From an uncultured Microbacteriaceae bacterium (GTDB taxonomy: Bacteria; Actinomycetota; Actinomycetes; Actinomycetales; Microbacteriaceae), in the NCBI GenBank assembly GCA_903857985.1, contig CAIOGW010000046.1:1-34172 (forward strand): DNA of 34,172 nt, read 5' to 3'. The notes below the pieces were generated by a model. That model saw only the letters and a program-made list of their open reading frames with translations. It made no database searches and had not been told where the DNA came from. This document shows, one piece after another, positions 11,301-20,458 of this stretch (the first letter of the stretch is position 1; each line of letters opens with the position of its first letter). Position numbers and translations under genes: made by a program.

Positions 11301-11822
11301 AGCGTCTCGCGCGGCGTCATACTGTCCGAGGCGAAGGCGGGTCTGAATTTCGCCGCCAGGACATCCGGTGGTTGCGATGAGGCCAGTGGCGTATCGGCTG
11401 AGAAGTTCACGATCCATGCGTGGCTTGAAGTAGAAGCCCTCCAGCGACGAGAGCGACGACAGCTTGAACAGGTTGTGCATGCCCTCGGTTGACGACGACA
11501 GGAGCGTCATGTGCGTGTAGGCGCCGCCACCTGAAACGTCGTCCTCACCGCCGCTCCCCCACTGCACACGAGTCTTGTCCGAGCGGTGCGTGCCCGGAGT
11601 CAGGTAGGCCTCCGTGCCAATGATCGGCTTTACGCCAGCCGACGTGGCCGCCTGCCAAAAATCGTAGGCACCAAAGGTATTGCCATGATCGGTAATGGCA
11701 ATAGCTGGCATCTGCATTTCGGCCGCGGCGGTCACCAGTGGCGTAACGCGGGCGGCGCCGTCGAGCATCGAATACTCGGTGTGCACGTGCAAGTGAACGA
11801 ACGAATCGCGTTCACTGCTCAC
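8313..11822 (-). CDS. dnaE: DNA polymerase III subunit alpha
   Basis: PHP domain FVHLHVHTEYSMLDGA; polymerase motif LPDVDVDFDDRRR; GRGSAAGSL; OB fold near C-terminus. GTG (VSSERDS) at 11822 has a GGGGAG ribosome-binding site; ORF track starts at 11831. Confidence 0.98.
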   Translation of the reverse strand: MSSERDSFVHLHVHTEYSMLDGAARVTPLVTAAAEMQMPAIAITDHGNTFGAYDFWQAATSAGVKPIIGTEAYLTPGTHRSDKTRVQWGSGGEDDVSGGGAYTHMTLLSSSTEGMHNLFKLSSLSSLEGFYFKPRMDRELLSRYATGLIATTGCPGGEIQTRLRLGQYDAARDAAAEFRDIFGAENFFVEIMDHGLDIERRVTADLLRLAADLSLPLVATNDLHYTHAHDADAHAALLCVQSASTLDDPKRFKFESNEFYLKSPAEMRHVFKDFPEACDNTLLIAERCESEFAHRNLMPRFPVPEGETEASWFAKEVEVGLARRFPDGISEQHRAQAAYEVDVITNMGFPGYFLVVSDFIAWARKQGIRVGPGRGSAAGSLASYAMGITELDPLRYGLIFERFLNPDRVSLPDVDVDFDDRRRGEVIRYVSDKYGDDRVAQIVTFGTIKAKQALKDSARVLGMPYAVGERLTKAMPRSIMGKDITLSEIVDPASERYKEANDFRALLDTDPEARTVFDTATGLENLKRQWGVHAAGVIMSAEPLIDIVPIMMRDDGAIITQFDQPPCEALGLLKMDFLGLRNLTVIEDALANIVSNRGETVTPETLDLDADQNTYDLLGRGDTLGVFQLDGGPMRALLRQLKPTNFEDISAVIALYRPGPMAMNSHTNYALRKNKLQVSEPIHPELEVPLQEILGGTFGLIVFQEQVMAVAQKVAGFTLGQADVLRRAMGKKKKSELDKLQAEFESGMAERGFGQGAQKTLWDTLLPFADYAFNKAHSAGYGVLSYWTAYLKANFAPEYMAALLTSVGDAKDKLGSYLSECRRMGVKVLPPDVNVSEGMFAAVGDDIRFGLGAIRNVGANVVEAIKQTRVDKGAFTSFHDFIKKVPLQVANRKTVESLIKAGAFDGLGHTRRGLMEIHESAIDEAASLKRNEAHGMVDLFGDLFDDESSEPRVPESREWTKRDLLAFEREMLGLYVSDHPLAGLEIELAKHATVTIDELITSESITDGETVTIAGLVTEVQRRVARNSGKPYAMVQIEDFTGEQTVMFLGKTYLDFGNDLATDVVVAIRGRVSARDDGKAITVQDMTIPDISRATAASPLGIRVDERRATTGLIEKLQDILARHPGNIDVRLTLVRPDATRLFELQQRVLVSSDLFGELKSLLGPGCLE

Positions 11823-11894
11823 GTCACACACTCCCCAGGGGCCTTACGGGGACAGACATGTCTCCGGTCTCCTAGCCTACGAGGCGGAAGGCAC

Positions 11895-12815
11895 CTAGGC
11901 CCGGAGGACATCCAGCGCGTGCAACAAATCCGTCGGATATTCGCTCTGAAACTCCATGGCCTGCCCCGTTGCGGGGTGGTCGAAGCCTAAGCGCACCGCG
12001 TGAAGCCACTGACGCGTGAGTCCGCAGCGCTCAGACAGCACCGGATCAGCGCCGTACATGCCATCACCAACACAGGGGTGACGCTGCGCCGCCATGTGCA
12101 CACGAATTTGGTGCGTGCGACCCGTCTCGAGAACAATCTCCAACAACGACGCCGCCGGGAAGGCCTCGATGGTCTCGTAGTGTGTCACCGATGACTTACC
12201 GTCGCTGGTAATCGCGAACTTGAACTGATGCTTGGGGTGACGCCCGATGGGCGCATCAATGGTTCCGGCCAACGGATCGGGATGACCCTGCACCACCGCG
12301 TGGTAAATCTTGCTCACCTCTCGATCGTGAAAGGCCCGCTTCAGGAACGTGTAGGCATTCTCGCTCTTGGCAACCACCATGAGTCCAGATGTGCCGGCAT
12401 CCAACCGGTGCACGATCCCCGTTCTCTCGGCGGCTCCCAGCGCAGACAACTGGAAGCCCGCGGCAGACAAGGCTCCGAGAACTGTGGGGCCGGTCCAACC
12501 CACCGAGGGGTGTGCAGCGACGCCCGCGGGTTTATCGATGACGACAATGTCATCGTCGTCAAACACGATGACAAGGTTCTCGACGGGGGTATCGACCACG
12601 CGCACCGGTTCTTTGGGGCTCCACTCGACGCGGATCGGTTTGCCTGCCTGGACGCGATCGGACTTGGTCGCCGGCCTCGTTCCCAGGCTGACTCCCCCGG
12701 CCTCAATAATGTCGGCCGACATGTTGCGCGAGAATCCAAACATCTTTGCCATGGCTGCGTCGAGACGCATGCCGTCGAGTCCCTCGGGAATATGTGAGTT
12801 TCGAACCTCGCTCAT
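11895..12815 (-). CDS. rluD: RluD-type 23S rRNA pseudouridine synthase
   Basis: N-terminal S4 domain; [19 protein letters not shown] catalytic motif; [14 protein letters not shown]. Confidence 0.95.
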   Translation of the reverse strand: MSEVRNSHIPEGLDGMRLDAAMAKMFGFSRNMSADIIEAGGVSLGTRPATKSDRVQAGKPIRVEWSPKEPVRVVDTPVENLVIVFDDDDIVVIDKPAGVAAHPSVGWTGPTVLGALSAAGFQLSALGAAERTGIVHRLDAGTSGLMVVAKSENAYTFLKRAFHDREVSKIYHAVVQGHPDPLAGTIDAPIGRHPKHQFKFAITSDGKSSVTHYETIEAFPAASLLEIVLETGRTHQIRVHMAAQRHPCVGDGMYGADPVLSERCGLTRQWLHAVRLGFDHPATGQAMEFQSEYPTDLLHALDVLRA

Positions 12816-13369
12816 GGCGTGGCCTGCGGACTCTTCTTCTCTCGTGGACCGCGCATGCCGTCAAAATTTCGCCCGGTGAGGACCAGAAGTATCAAAACGA
12901 TGACGCTGAATGTGATGCCCATGTCGGCAACATTAAAGATTGCCGGCATCAGCCAGGGCAGGTTGATGAAATCTATAACCCACCCCACTCCGAAACCGGG
13001 TTCGCGGAACAGCCGGTCTAAAAGGTTGCCCAGCGTCCCGCCGAGCAATAGCCCGAATGCAACGGCCCAGCCGACCGATTTCAGTCGACGCGCCAGCCAC
13101 ACGATAACGACCGTCACCCCTGCGGCAAGTATCGAGAAGATCCACGTTGCCCCACTGGCAAACGAGAACGCAGCACCAGGATTACGCACGAACTCAAAAA
13201 TGAGCACGTTGCCCCAGATCGGAACCGCGACTCCCTCGACCATGACAGTCACCACGATGGACTTAGAAACCTGGTCGATGGCAACAACTCCAGCGGCGAT
13301 GGCCACCAAAATTCCGATAACTCGGAGCGACGTTTTTGCAGTACGCGTGGTTTCTTGTTGCGCAGTCAA
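12812..13369 (-). CDS. lspA: Signal peptidase II (lipoprotein signal peptidase)
   Basis: [51 protein letters not shown]; putative TTG start at 13369 immediately after the divIVA stop. Confidence 0.94.
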   Translation of the reverse strand: MTAQQETTRTAKTSLRVIGILVAIAAGVVAIDQVSKSIVVTVMVEGVAVPIWGNVLIFEFVRNPGAAFSFASGATWIFSILAAGVTVVIVWLARRLKSVGWAVAFGLLLGGTLGNLLDRLFREPGFGVGWVIDFINLPWLMPAIFNVADMGITFSVIVLILLVLTGRNFDGMRGPREKKSPQATP

Positions 13370-13370
13370 C

Positions 13371-13952
13371 CTAGGCCGGCTCAATAGCAGTCGTGGTGAG
13401 GTCGCTGAGCTGACCTTCGATGTAGGCGCGTAGACGGGCACGGTATTCGGCTTCGAAAGCTCGCAGTCCGGCAACGCGCTGCTCGAGCGACGCGCGCTCG
13501 ACCTCCGCGTTTGCCGCTAACTGCTTTCCGCTGGCTTCCGCATCGGCCAAGATGCGCGCAGCTGCGGCGTGTCCCTCGGCAATCAGGGCGTCGCGCTTCT
13601 CAATTCCCTCACGCACGTGCTCTTCGTGAAGGCGGCGCGCCAACTGCAGCATGTCGTTTGATGACGCCCCCTCGGGGCCGGTGGGAACAACGAGCGGCTG
13701 CATGGGTTCGGGCGCCTGTGCGGTCGGAAAGTTGCGGACGTCGGGTGCGGGACCCGTGGAAGCTTTTCCCCCAGAAAGACGCGCTTCTGCAGCGGCAAGC
13801 TGGTGCTTAAGGTCATCGTTCTCGACGTTGAGGCGGCGGAGTTCAACAACGATCTCGTCGAGAAAATCGTCGACCTCGTCCTGGTCGTAGCCCTCGCGAA
13901 ACTTTGTCGGTTGAAACCGCTTGTTTACGACATCTTCTGGCGTGAGAGCCAT
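13371..13952 (-). CDS. divIVA: DivIVA / Wag31 cell-pole protein
   Basis: MALTPEDVVNKRFQPTKFREGYDQDEVDDFLDEIVVELRRL conserved N-terminus, coiled coil; ORF track extended to 14003. Confidence 0.96.
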   Translation of the reverse strand: MALTPEDVVNKRFQPTKFREGYDQDEVDDFLDEIVVELRRLNVENDDLKHQLAAAEARLSGGKASTGPAPDVRNFPTAQAPEPMQPLVVPTGPEGASSNDMLQLARRLHEEHVREGIEKRDALIAEGHAAAARILADAEASGKQLAANAEVERASLEQRVAGLRAFEAEYRARLRAYIEGQLSDLTTTAIEPA

Positions 13953-14058
13953 TTCATGCCTTTCTCGATATTCGTGTGGCGACGATGCGACGCCCAAAAC
14001 CAACTCCTACGCTACCAAACCCGCGAGGGCGAAAGCCCGCAAAAGCCTTTTTCGCGCC

Positions 14059-14355
14059 CTATACGCGAATTGAACTCACGATGTACATCAAGATAACGGC
14101 AGCCAGCAAGACTACGGTCCATGCAAAATCGATGGCTACAGCTCCCAGACGAACGGGCTTGATAACGCGGCGCGTGAGTTTGAGCGGCGGATCTGTGATC
14201 CCAATGACGATGCTAAGAAGGACGAGAAGAAATCCTCTCGGCCGCCAATCACGCCGCAGGGTCCTGCCAAGATCGACGAGAAAACGAATCCACATGCAGA
14301 TAACAAAGACAACGAGAGCGTAGTAAACAACAAGAAGAAAGATGTTCAGAATCAC
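14059..14355 (-). CDS. YggT family membrane protein
   Basis: 98 aa, two TM helices, LIGITDPPLKLTRRVIKPVR-like motif; position between sepF and divIVA. Confidence 0.92.
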   Translation of the reverse strand: MILNIFLLVVYYALVVFVICMWIRFLVDLGRTLRRDWRPRGFLLVLLSIVIGITDPPLKLTRRVIKPVRLGAVAIDFAWTVVLLAAVILMYIVSSIRV

Positions 14356-14440
14356 GAGGAACCTTCCGGGACAATTACTCGACCTCTAGCCAGCAATCAG
14401 CCTAACCGGCGAAGACGCCGAGGAAGACGCCCAGGAATAG

Positions 14441-14899
14441 TTAGCCGGCGAAGAACGTGTTGTCTACCTCTGCCGTGTTGGCCGCGGCTTCGCCCGAAAC
14501 TGCGACGTGAACGGGAGAAAGCAAGAACACTTTGCTGGTCACCTTCTCAATGCGACCGTGCAGTCCGAGCGTCAGACCGCTCGCAAAGTCAATCAGGCGA
14601 CGCGCATCCTCTTCCGGCATCTGGCTCAGGTTCATGATCACCGGCACGCCCTCGCGGAAGCTTTCTGCCACGGTGCGGGCATCTGAGTACTGCTGCGGGT
14701 GCACCGTGACGATCTCGTTCATATCGCTCACGGAAGTCTGGCGAACAGAATTGCGTCGTGGCGACAGGGGGGTTACCGATGCGCGACCGGAGGCGGGTAC
14801 CGCCACTGTCGGCATGGCAGCCGTCTCGTTTGCGTACTCGACGTCCTGATCTTCAGCGAGGCCGAGGAAAATGGCCGCTTTCTTGATTGGGTTTGACAC
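14441..14899 (-). CDS. sepF: Cell division protein SepF
   Basis: VTVHPQQYSDARTVAESFREGVPVIMNLSQMPEEDARRLIDFASGLTLGLHGRIEKVTSKVFLLSP. Confidence 0.96.
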   Translation of the reverse strand: MSNPIKKAAIFLGLAEDQDVEYANETAAMPTVAVPASGRASVTPLSPRRNSVRQTSVSDMNEIVTVHPQQYSDARTVAESFREGVPVIMNLSQMPEEDARRLIDFASGLTLGLHGRIEKVTSKVFLLSPVHVAVSGEAAANTAEVDNTFFAG

Positions 14900-14936
14900 A
14901 GTTTACCTCCCGAAAAAAAAGCCTTGTTCCTTGAGG

Positions 14937-15641
14937 TTAACCGGGCAACGGACGTTTTCCCGTGATTTGCGTACCAATGCGAAGGTGTGTCGCGCCGGCC
15001 GCGATCGCGGCTTCAAAATCGTGAGACATTCCAGCGCTGATGGCGCGAGCTTCGGGTGCTATTGAGCGCACCAGTTCGGACGCACGCGCCACCTGTTCGA
15101 ACGCCTCTCGCGGGTCACCATCGAGAGGGGCAACCGCCATAACACCAGCGAAAGTGAGTGTGCGCGCTTCGAGCAACATCTGCGCCATGGTCGGAATGTC
15201 CGCCCAGGCCACGCCGCCGCGTGAGGGATCTTCTGTGAGATTGATCTGCAGGAAACACTCGAGCGTCCCGGTTTCGGGAGCGTTTTCACCCGCCCGCTCG
15301 AGTGCGGTGACGAGGGATGGCCGATCAACCGAGTGAACGGCATCGGCGTATCTCCGAACCGCTGCGGCTTTGTTTGACTGCAACTGGCCGATGAAGTGCC
15401 ACCTAACATCGAGCTCCGTGCACTCTGCCTGTTTGGCGGCGGCCTCCTGATGCTTGTTCTCCCCAACGTCGCGAACACCGCAGTCCACAAGCGCACGAAC
15501 GAGGTCAGCGGGATGAAACTTCGTGACCACGATGAGGGTCGCGTCATCACCGGGACGCCCGTTCGATGTCAACGCGTCGGCAATCTTCTGGCGAACGGAG
15601 GTTAGCCTCTCCGCGAGGGCTACCTCGTCAACGTGTGACAC
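14937..15641 (-). CDS. YggS/PLPBP family pyridoxal phosphate homeostasis protein
   Basis: VVTKFHPADLVRALVDCGVRDVGENKHQEA, WHFIGQLQSNK, SAGMSHDFEAAIAAGATHLRIGTQI. Confidence 0.95.
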   Translation of the reverse strand: MSHVDEVALAERLTSVRQKIADALTSNGRPGDDATLIVVTKFHPADLVRALVDCGVRDVGENKHQEAAAKQAECTELDVRWHFIGQLQSNKAAAVRRYADAVHSVDRPSLVTALERAGENAPETGTLECFLQINLTEDPSRGGVAWADIPTMAQMLLEARTLTFAGVMAVAPLDGDPREAFEQVARASELVRSIAPEARAISAGMSHDFEAAIAAGATHLRIGTQITGKRPLPG

Positions 15642-15644
15642 GGC

Positions 15645-16877
15645 CTACTTGATGAAGTCAGGGACGTCGAGGTCTCCGCCGTCATCCTCAACGAAAGACG
15701 CATCCACGGAAACGTACGTTGGTGTGGCCGGCGCATTGAGCACACTCGCGTAGTCGTCGTCTGAAAAGAGATTCGACGAACTCGTGATAAACGGATCGTC
15801 GTCAAAGCGCGAACGGCCGGGGGCAGCAGAAAGGTCACGTGACGTATCGTCGCCGAAGTTCTCCGTGAGCTGTTTCGCCCCGGCGAACGGCTTCTTGGTG
15901 GGCTCCCCGCCATCAAAGCCTGCAGCAATCACGGTGACGCGAACCTCGTCTCCCAGCGTGTCGTCAATGACCGCACCGAAGATGATGTTTGCTTCGGGGT
16001 GAACCGACTCACGAACGAGCTCAGCGGCGTCATTTATTTCGAAGATCCCCAGGTTCGAACCGCCCTGAATCGAAATGAGGACCCCGCGCGCGCCATCGAT
16101 GGAGGCTTCCAAGAGGGGTGAGGCCACCGCAAGTTCGGCCGCCTTGATCGCCCGGTCGGCCCCGCGTGCAGAACCAATACCCATGAGAGCGGCGCCGGCG
16201 CCGTGCATTACTGACTTGACGTCGGCAAAGTCAAGGTTGATCAGGCCGGGTGTGGTAATCAAATCGGTAATGCCCTGAACTCCTGCGAGAAGGACCTGGT
16301 CTGCGGTGGCAAAGGCGTCTTGCACGCTGATGCTGCGATCGCTGATCTCGAGGAGACGATCGTTGGGGACCACGATGAGGGTGTCGACCTCAGCCCGGAG
16401 GGCAGCAACGCCGAGTTCGGCCTGAGCGGCACGTCGTGCGCCCTCGAACTTGAAGGGCTTCGTGACGACGCCGATGGTCAACGCCCCGATGGACTTAGCA
16501 ATCTTGGCGACCACGGGAGCACCGCCGGTTCCCGTACCGCCGCCCTCGCCTGCGGTGACGAAAACCATGTCTGCCCCGGCCAGGGCCTGTTCAATCTCGT
16601 CGGCGTGATCCTCGGCAGCCTTGCGTCCGACCTCCGGATCCGCCCCGGCGCCGAGGCCGCGCGTGAGTTCTCGACCAACGTCGAGCTTCACGTCGGCATC
16701 GCTCAAGAGGAGGTCTTGAGCATCCGTGTTGATGGCTATGTACTCAACACCCTTGAGGCCGAGCTCGATCATGCGGTTAACAGCGTTAGCTCCGCCACCA
16801 CCGACGCCCACGACTTTAATCACGGCAAAGTAGTGACTGCTCGCACCCGTTGCCGAATACGCTTTGCTGCTTGCCAT
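15645..16877 (-). CDS. ftsZ: Cell division protein FtsZ
   Basis: [36 protein letters not shown] tubulin signature, C-terminal tail [12 protein letters not shown] at 16877 preceded by GGAGG. Confidence 0.99.
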   Translation of the reverse strand: MASSKAYSATGASSHYFAVIKVVGVGGGGANAVNRMIELGLKGVEYIAINTDAQDLLLSDADVKLDVGRELTRGLGAGADPEVGRKAAEDHADEIEQALAGADMVFVTAGEGGGTGTGGAPVVAKIAKSIGALTIGVVTKPFKFEGARRAAQAELGVAALRAEVDTLIVVPNDRLLEISDRSISVQDAFATADQVLLAGVQGITDLITTPGLINLDFADVKSVMHGAGAALMGIGSARGADRAIKAAELAVASPLLEASIDGARGVLISIQGGSNLGIFEINDAAELVRESVHPEANIIFGAVIDDTLGDEVRVTVIAAGFDGGEPTKKPFAGAKQLTENFGDDTSRDLSAAPGRSRFDDDPFITSSSNLFSDDDYASVLNAPATPTYVSVDASFVEDDGGDLDVPDFIK

Positions 16878-16990
16878 CACGGCCTCCGAGACCCTTAACT
16901 TCAAGTAGAACCTTAAAGTTATGCTGAGTATTCAATTTCTCACTTGAGAGTAAACGCGCCGCCTTCGTGCGTCCGCGCGACACGCCGGGC

Positions 16991-17908
16991 TTAAGAGACC
17001 ACGGCCGACGTGGGAGCTGACACGTCGTATGTGGTTACCGAACCCAGTGGATAGTTGGCAATCAGGGCGCTCAGCACCCGGGCCTTGAGGGCCGAATTTT
17101 CCGGTCCGCCCCAGATTACGCGTGAGCCCGTGGGATTCAGGAAGAGTGTCACGTCGTCAGTCGTGGTGGCGGCGACCCGATCTACCTGGCTGCGCACGGC
17201 ACCAGGGAGTGTGCTCAGAACGGCCATCGCGGCCGGAAATCCCTGCGCCGTAGGCGAGGCTCCCTTCACATCAATGATGGGAAGGGGCAGGGTGCGCTCA
17301 CGGGACTTCTCGATGGTCACGCCGGCAGGGTCAACGAGAGTAAAGCCCGATGTGCCACTGAGGTACCCCGCGGCGACTCTTTCTGAAATGTGAATCACGA
17401 GGTCGTGGGGCGGCTTCGCCTCTATGGCGAAGCTCTTGACCAGCGGCTGCAACGCAATCACGTCGCGAATAGCATTGGCATCGAGAAGCGGCAGGGGCTT
17501 GCCCAGTTGTGGCGTAAGGCCTTCGACAATGAGCGCCGGGTCAACACGCTGGGTGCCCTCAACCGTGACGGTGCGCAATGCCATCACGGGGCTGAATGTA
17601 CCGACGGCGACAAACGCGGCAAGGCCGGTCACGGACGCCACGATGGCGAGTGCCGCCTGACGTCGACGACGCACGTGCGCGGTAAAGCGTCTAATCTCGT
17701 TGCGTTCTGCTGTTTTTCTCGCCGCAATTGCGGCCCTCATATCACGACGCGCTCGCGCGGCCTCACTTTCGGGTCGAGCCTCACGCACGCGCGCTGCCTT
17801 TTGTCGAGGCGGCCGTTCGCGGATATCCCGATGCTCTGGCGATTGCCGGGTGGCCGATGGTGTGGCTGTCGGCCGCGGCGAGGCCACACGGGAACTGGGA
17901 CGCTTCAC
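16991..17908 (-). CDS. ftsQ: Cell division protein FtsQ/DivIB (POTRA domain)
   Basis: Basic N-terminus, one [41 protein letters not shown] pattern; GTGA overlap with murC. Confidence 0.93.
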   Translation of the reverse strand: MKRPSSRVASPRPTATPSATRQSPEHRDIRERPPRQKAARVREARPESEAARARRDMRAAIAARKTAERNEIRRFTAHVRRRRQAALAIVASVTGLAAFVAVGTFSPVMALRTVTVEGTQRVDPALIVEGLTPQLGKPLPLLDANAIRDVIALQPLVKSFAIEAKPPHDLVIHISERVAAGYLSGTSGFTLVDPAGVTIEKSRERTLPLPIIDVKGASPTAQGFPAAMAVLSTLPGAVRSQVDRVAATTTDDVTLFLNPTGSRVIWGGPENSALKARVLSALIANYPLGSVTTYDVSAPTSAVVS

Positions 17909-19314
17909 GCGCGCGATGCCGTGCCGTGGCGTTCGAGGGCATCGAGAATTGTGGGCACGATCCGATAAACATCACCACAGCCCAGCGTGATCACGAAATC
18001 GCCCGGGCGAACGATGTCGGCAATGTAATCTGCCGCCTGTTGCCAGTCGGGTAAAAAGGCGACCACATCGGAGTTAGCGAACCGCGCGCTCACCAGCTCG
18101 CCCGTCACACCGGGCTCGGGATCTTCACGTGCGCCGTAAACGTCGAGCACGACGGTGAGGTCGGCGTCGCGTTCAAGTGTCTGCGCGAACTCCCCCGCAA
18201 ACATGCGTGTTCGGCTAAACAGATGGGGCTGGTGGACCGCAATGATGCGACCCGAGCCAACGACAGTGCGTGCGGCGGTCAATACCGCTTCGACCTCGGT
18301 GTGGTGGTGCGCATAGTCGTCATAAACGCGAACTCCTCCCACTTCGCCGTGCAGTTCAAAGCGGCGTTCCGTGCCACCGAAAGCTTCCAATCCGGTAATC
18401 ACCCGTTCGGGAGAAAACCCGAGCTCAACGAGTGCAGCAAACACGCCCGCAGCGTTTGTGGCATTGTGCACACCCGGCAACTGAAGCGTGAGGGGATAGC
18501 TGGTGCCTCGCCAGGTCAGTGTGCAGGCCGCGACTCCCCCGCTGGTCGAGACGTTCGAGATGCGCACATCCGCGTCGTCGGCCTGCCCAAACGTGGTGGT
18601 CGGAGAGTTGATGCGGTCGCGGATGGCGCGCGTTCCCGGATCGTCGGCAGACAAGATAGCCCGCTCGGACGCTCCGTTGGCAAAGTCTACAAAGATCTGG
18701 TCAAAAGCCTCGCGAGACCCGTAATGGTCGAGATGGTCGGGGTCGACGTTGGTAATCAGAGCGACGGCCGTGTCGTAATCAACCAGGGTGCCGTCAGACT
18801 CATCGGCTTCGATAACCGCGAGCTCACCCGATCCCCACGCAGCACTGCGACCCATGGCCTGGATAACTCCCCCGTTGACGAACGTCGGCGATTCGCCGAG
18901 TTCAAGCAGGGCGGTCACGGCCATGCCTGTTGATGTCGTTTTTCCGTGCGCACCCGCAATAGAGATAAGGCGGTGACCCCGCACAATCCACTCCAGAGCC
19001 CGCGACCGATGCCTCACCGGTATTCCACGTTCAATAGCCGCGTGATACTCCGGATTGTCGGCCCAGAGAGCCCCGGTGTAGACAAGGACATCGACGTCCC
19101 CCAGGTGTTCGGCATCGTGGCCGATGTGGATGTGCGCGCCCCGGGAGCGCAGCGATTCCACTCCCGACGACGGACGAACGTCTGAGCCCGTGACAACGAT
19201 CCCCCGGTCGAGAAACATGTGGGCGAGGGAGTTCATGCCAGAACCGCCAGCACCCACAAAGTGGGCTGCTGTCACATGCTCCGGCATAAATACCGAGTGA
19301 TCGGGCTCAATCAC
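17905..19314 (-). CDS. murC: UDP-N-acetylmuramate--amino acid ligase
   Basis: [57 protein letters not shown]. Confidence 0.98.
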   Translation of the reverse strand: MIEPDHSVFMPEHVTAAHFVGAGGSGMNSLAHMFLDRGIVVTGSDVRPSSGVESLRSRGAHIHIGHDAEHLGDVDVLVYTGALWADNPEYHAAIERGIPVRHRSRALEWIVRGHRLISIAGAHGKTTSTGMAVTALLELGESPTFVNGGVIQAMGRSAAWGSGELAVIEADESDGTLVDYDTAVALITNVDPDHLDHYGSREAFDQIFVDFANGASERAILSADDPGTRAIRDRINSPTTTFGQADDADVRISNVSTSGGVAACTLTWRGTSYPLTLQLPGVHNATNAAGVFAALVELGFSPERVITGLEAFGGTERRFELHGEVGGVRVYDDYAHHHTEVEAVLTAARTVVGSGRIIAVHQPHLFSRTRMFAGEFAQTLERDADLTVVLDVYGAREDPEPGVTGELVSARFANSDVVAFLPDWQQAADYIADIVRPGDFVITLGCGDVYRIVPTILDALERHGTASRA

Positions 19315-19324
19315 TTTTCTTCAC

Positions 19325-19352
19325 CTCTCGAAAATCTCGCCGGGCGCGAGAG
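19325..19352 (-). promoter_or_regulatory. Two mutually exclusive hairpins between murG and murC (candidate attenuator/leader)
   Basis: Minus strand CTCTCGC GCCCG GCGAGA TTTT CGAGAGGTGAAG: CTCTCGC can pair with GCGAGA or with CGAGAG. Confidence 0.4.
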
Positions 19353-19363
19353 TCAACACTAAC

Positions 19364-20458
19364 CTACGATGCCGACCTGAGCGATTGCGTGAGTGCCTCG
19401 CCGATGAGGTCTACGGTCCGCGCCGCCCCCTCACGGGTGCCCACCGTCGACGTGGCTGCCGACATGGCAGCCCGAACGTCACGATCGTTGAGCAGAGGCG
19501 ATGCGGCAGCCCACAGGCTGTCTGCTGTCAGGAGGGCGTCGCGCAGGAGCACAGCGCCACCCGCGGCAACGACGGGAGCGGCGTTCAGCTCTTGTTCGCC
19601 GTTACCCTCAGCGTAGGGAATCAGGATTGCGGGAATGCCGAGTGCAGTGATTTCGGCCAGCGTGGATGACCCCGCGCGAGACACGATGAGTGACGCTACG
19701 GCCAACGCGTCGGCCATGTTGTCGCAATAATCGACAACCACGTGTCCGGGCTGGATGCTCGTGATGAGTCCGGCGTCACGGTCACCAGTGATGTGCAAGA
19801 TTTGCCATCCGGCAGCCCGAATCTGCGGTGCCAGTGTCGCAACGGCGAGATTGATGCGGCGTGCTCCCAATGAGCCGCCGGTCACAAGTAGCACGGGCAT
19901 GTCGGGCGTGAGGTCCCAACGACGGCAAGCGGCCGCGCGTCGGTCGTTCACGATGAGGGTCGCAATCTCTGCTCGAAGGGGCATGCCGACCCACGTGGAG
20001 CGCCTGAGGCGCGTTCCAGGAATCGCGACGGCAACACGCGTGGCAAAGCCGGCGGCCCATGCGTTCGACAGCCCCGGACGGGCGTTGGCCTCGTGAATCA
20101 CCAATGGCACCTTGGCGCGGCGCGCTGCGGCGTATGCCGGAGCGGCCACATAACCACCCACGCCAAAGACAACATCAACTCCCCGCGAGGCAATTAACTG
20201 GTCCACACGCGATACTGCTCCGCGCCACCCCCGCAGAAATCTCCAGGCGCGTTTGTCGGGACGACGCGGGAACGGAAGGCGAGGAATGACCTGGAACTCG
20301 AAGCCCGCTGCCGGAACAAGGCGACTCTCGAGTCCCTCAGCGGTACCTAAAAAAATAATTGTTGCTTCGGGCTCACGGCCCCGAATCTCCGTCGCCACAG
20401 CGAGTAGCGGGTTCACGTGTCCGGCCGTTCCGCCGCCGGCAAGCAGGTACGTTGTCAC
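19364..20458 (-). CDS. murG: UDP-GlcNAc:lipid I N-acetylglucosaminyltransferase
   Basis: TYLLAGGGTAGHVNPLLAVA, FGVGGYVAAPAYAAAR, VTGGSLGARRIN, SRAGSSTLAEITALGIPAILIPYA; GTG start at 20458 (ORF track extended). Confidence 0.97.
   Translation of the reverse strand: MTTYLLAGGGTAGHVNPLLAVATEIRGREPEATIIFLGTAEGLESRLVPAAGFEFQVIPRLPFPRRPDKRAWRFLRGWRGAVSRVDQLIASRGVDVVFGVGGYVAAPAYAAARRAKVPLVIHEANARPGLSNAWAAGFATRVAVAIPGTRLRRSTWVGMPLRAEIATLIVNDRRAAACRRWDLTPDMPVLLVTGGSLGARRINLAVATLAPQIRAAGWQILHITGDRDAGLITSIQPGHVVVDYCDNMADALAVASLIVSRAGSSTLAEITALGIPAILIPYAEGNGEQELNAAPVVAAGGAVLLRDALLTADSLWAAASPLLNDRDVRAAMSAATSTVGTREGAARTVDLIGEALTQSLRSAS

Noticed and set aside
14026-14050. GGGCGAAAGCCC hairpin between yggT and divIVA as a terminator
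   Set aside because: Stem is short and no convincing T-run follows on the minus strand.
18223-18933. 236-aa plus-strand ORF antisense to murC
   Set aside because: Shadow frame; low-complexity composition, no homology recognised.
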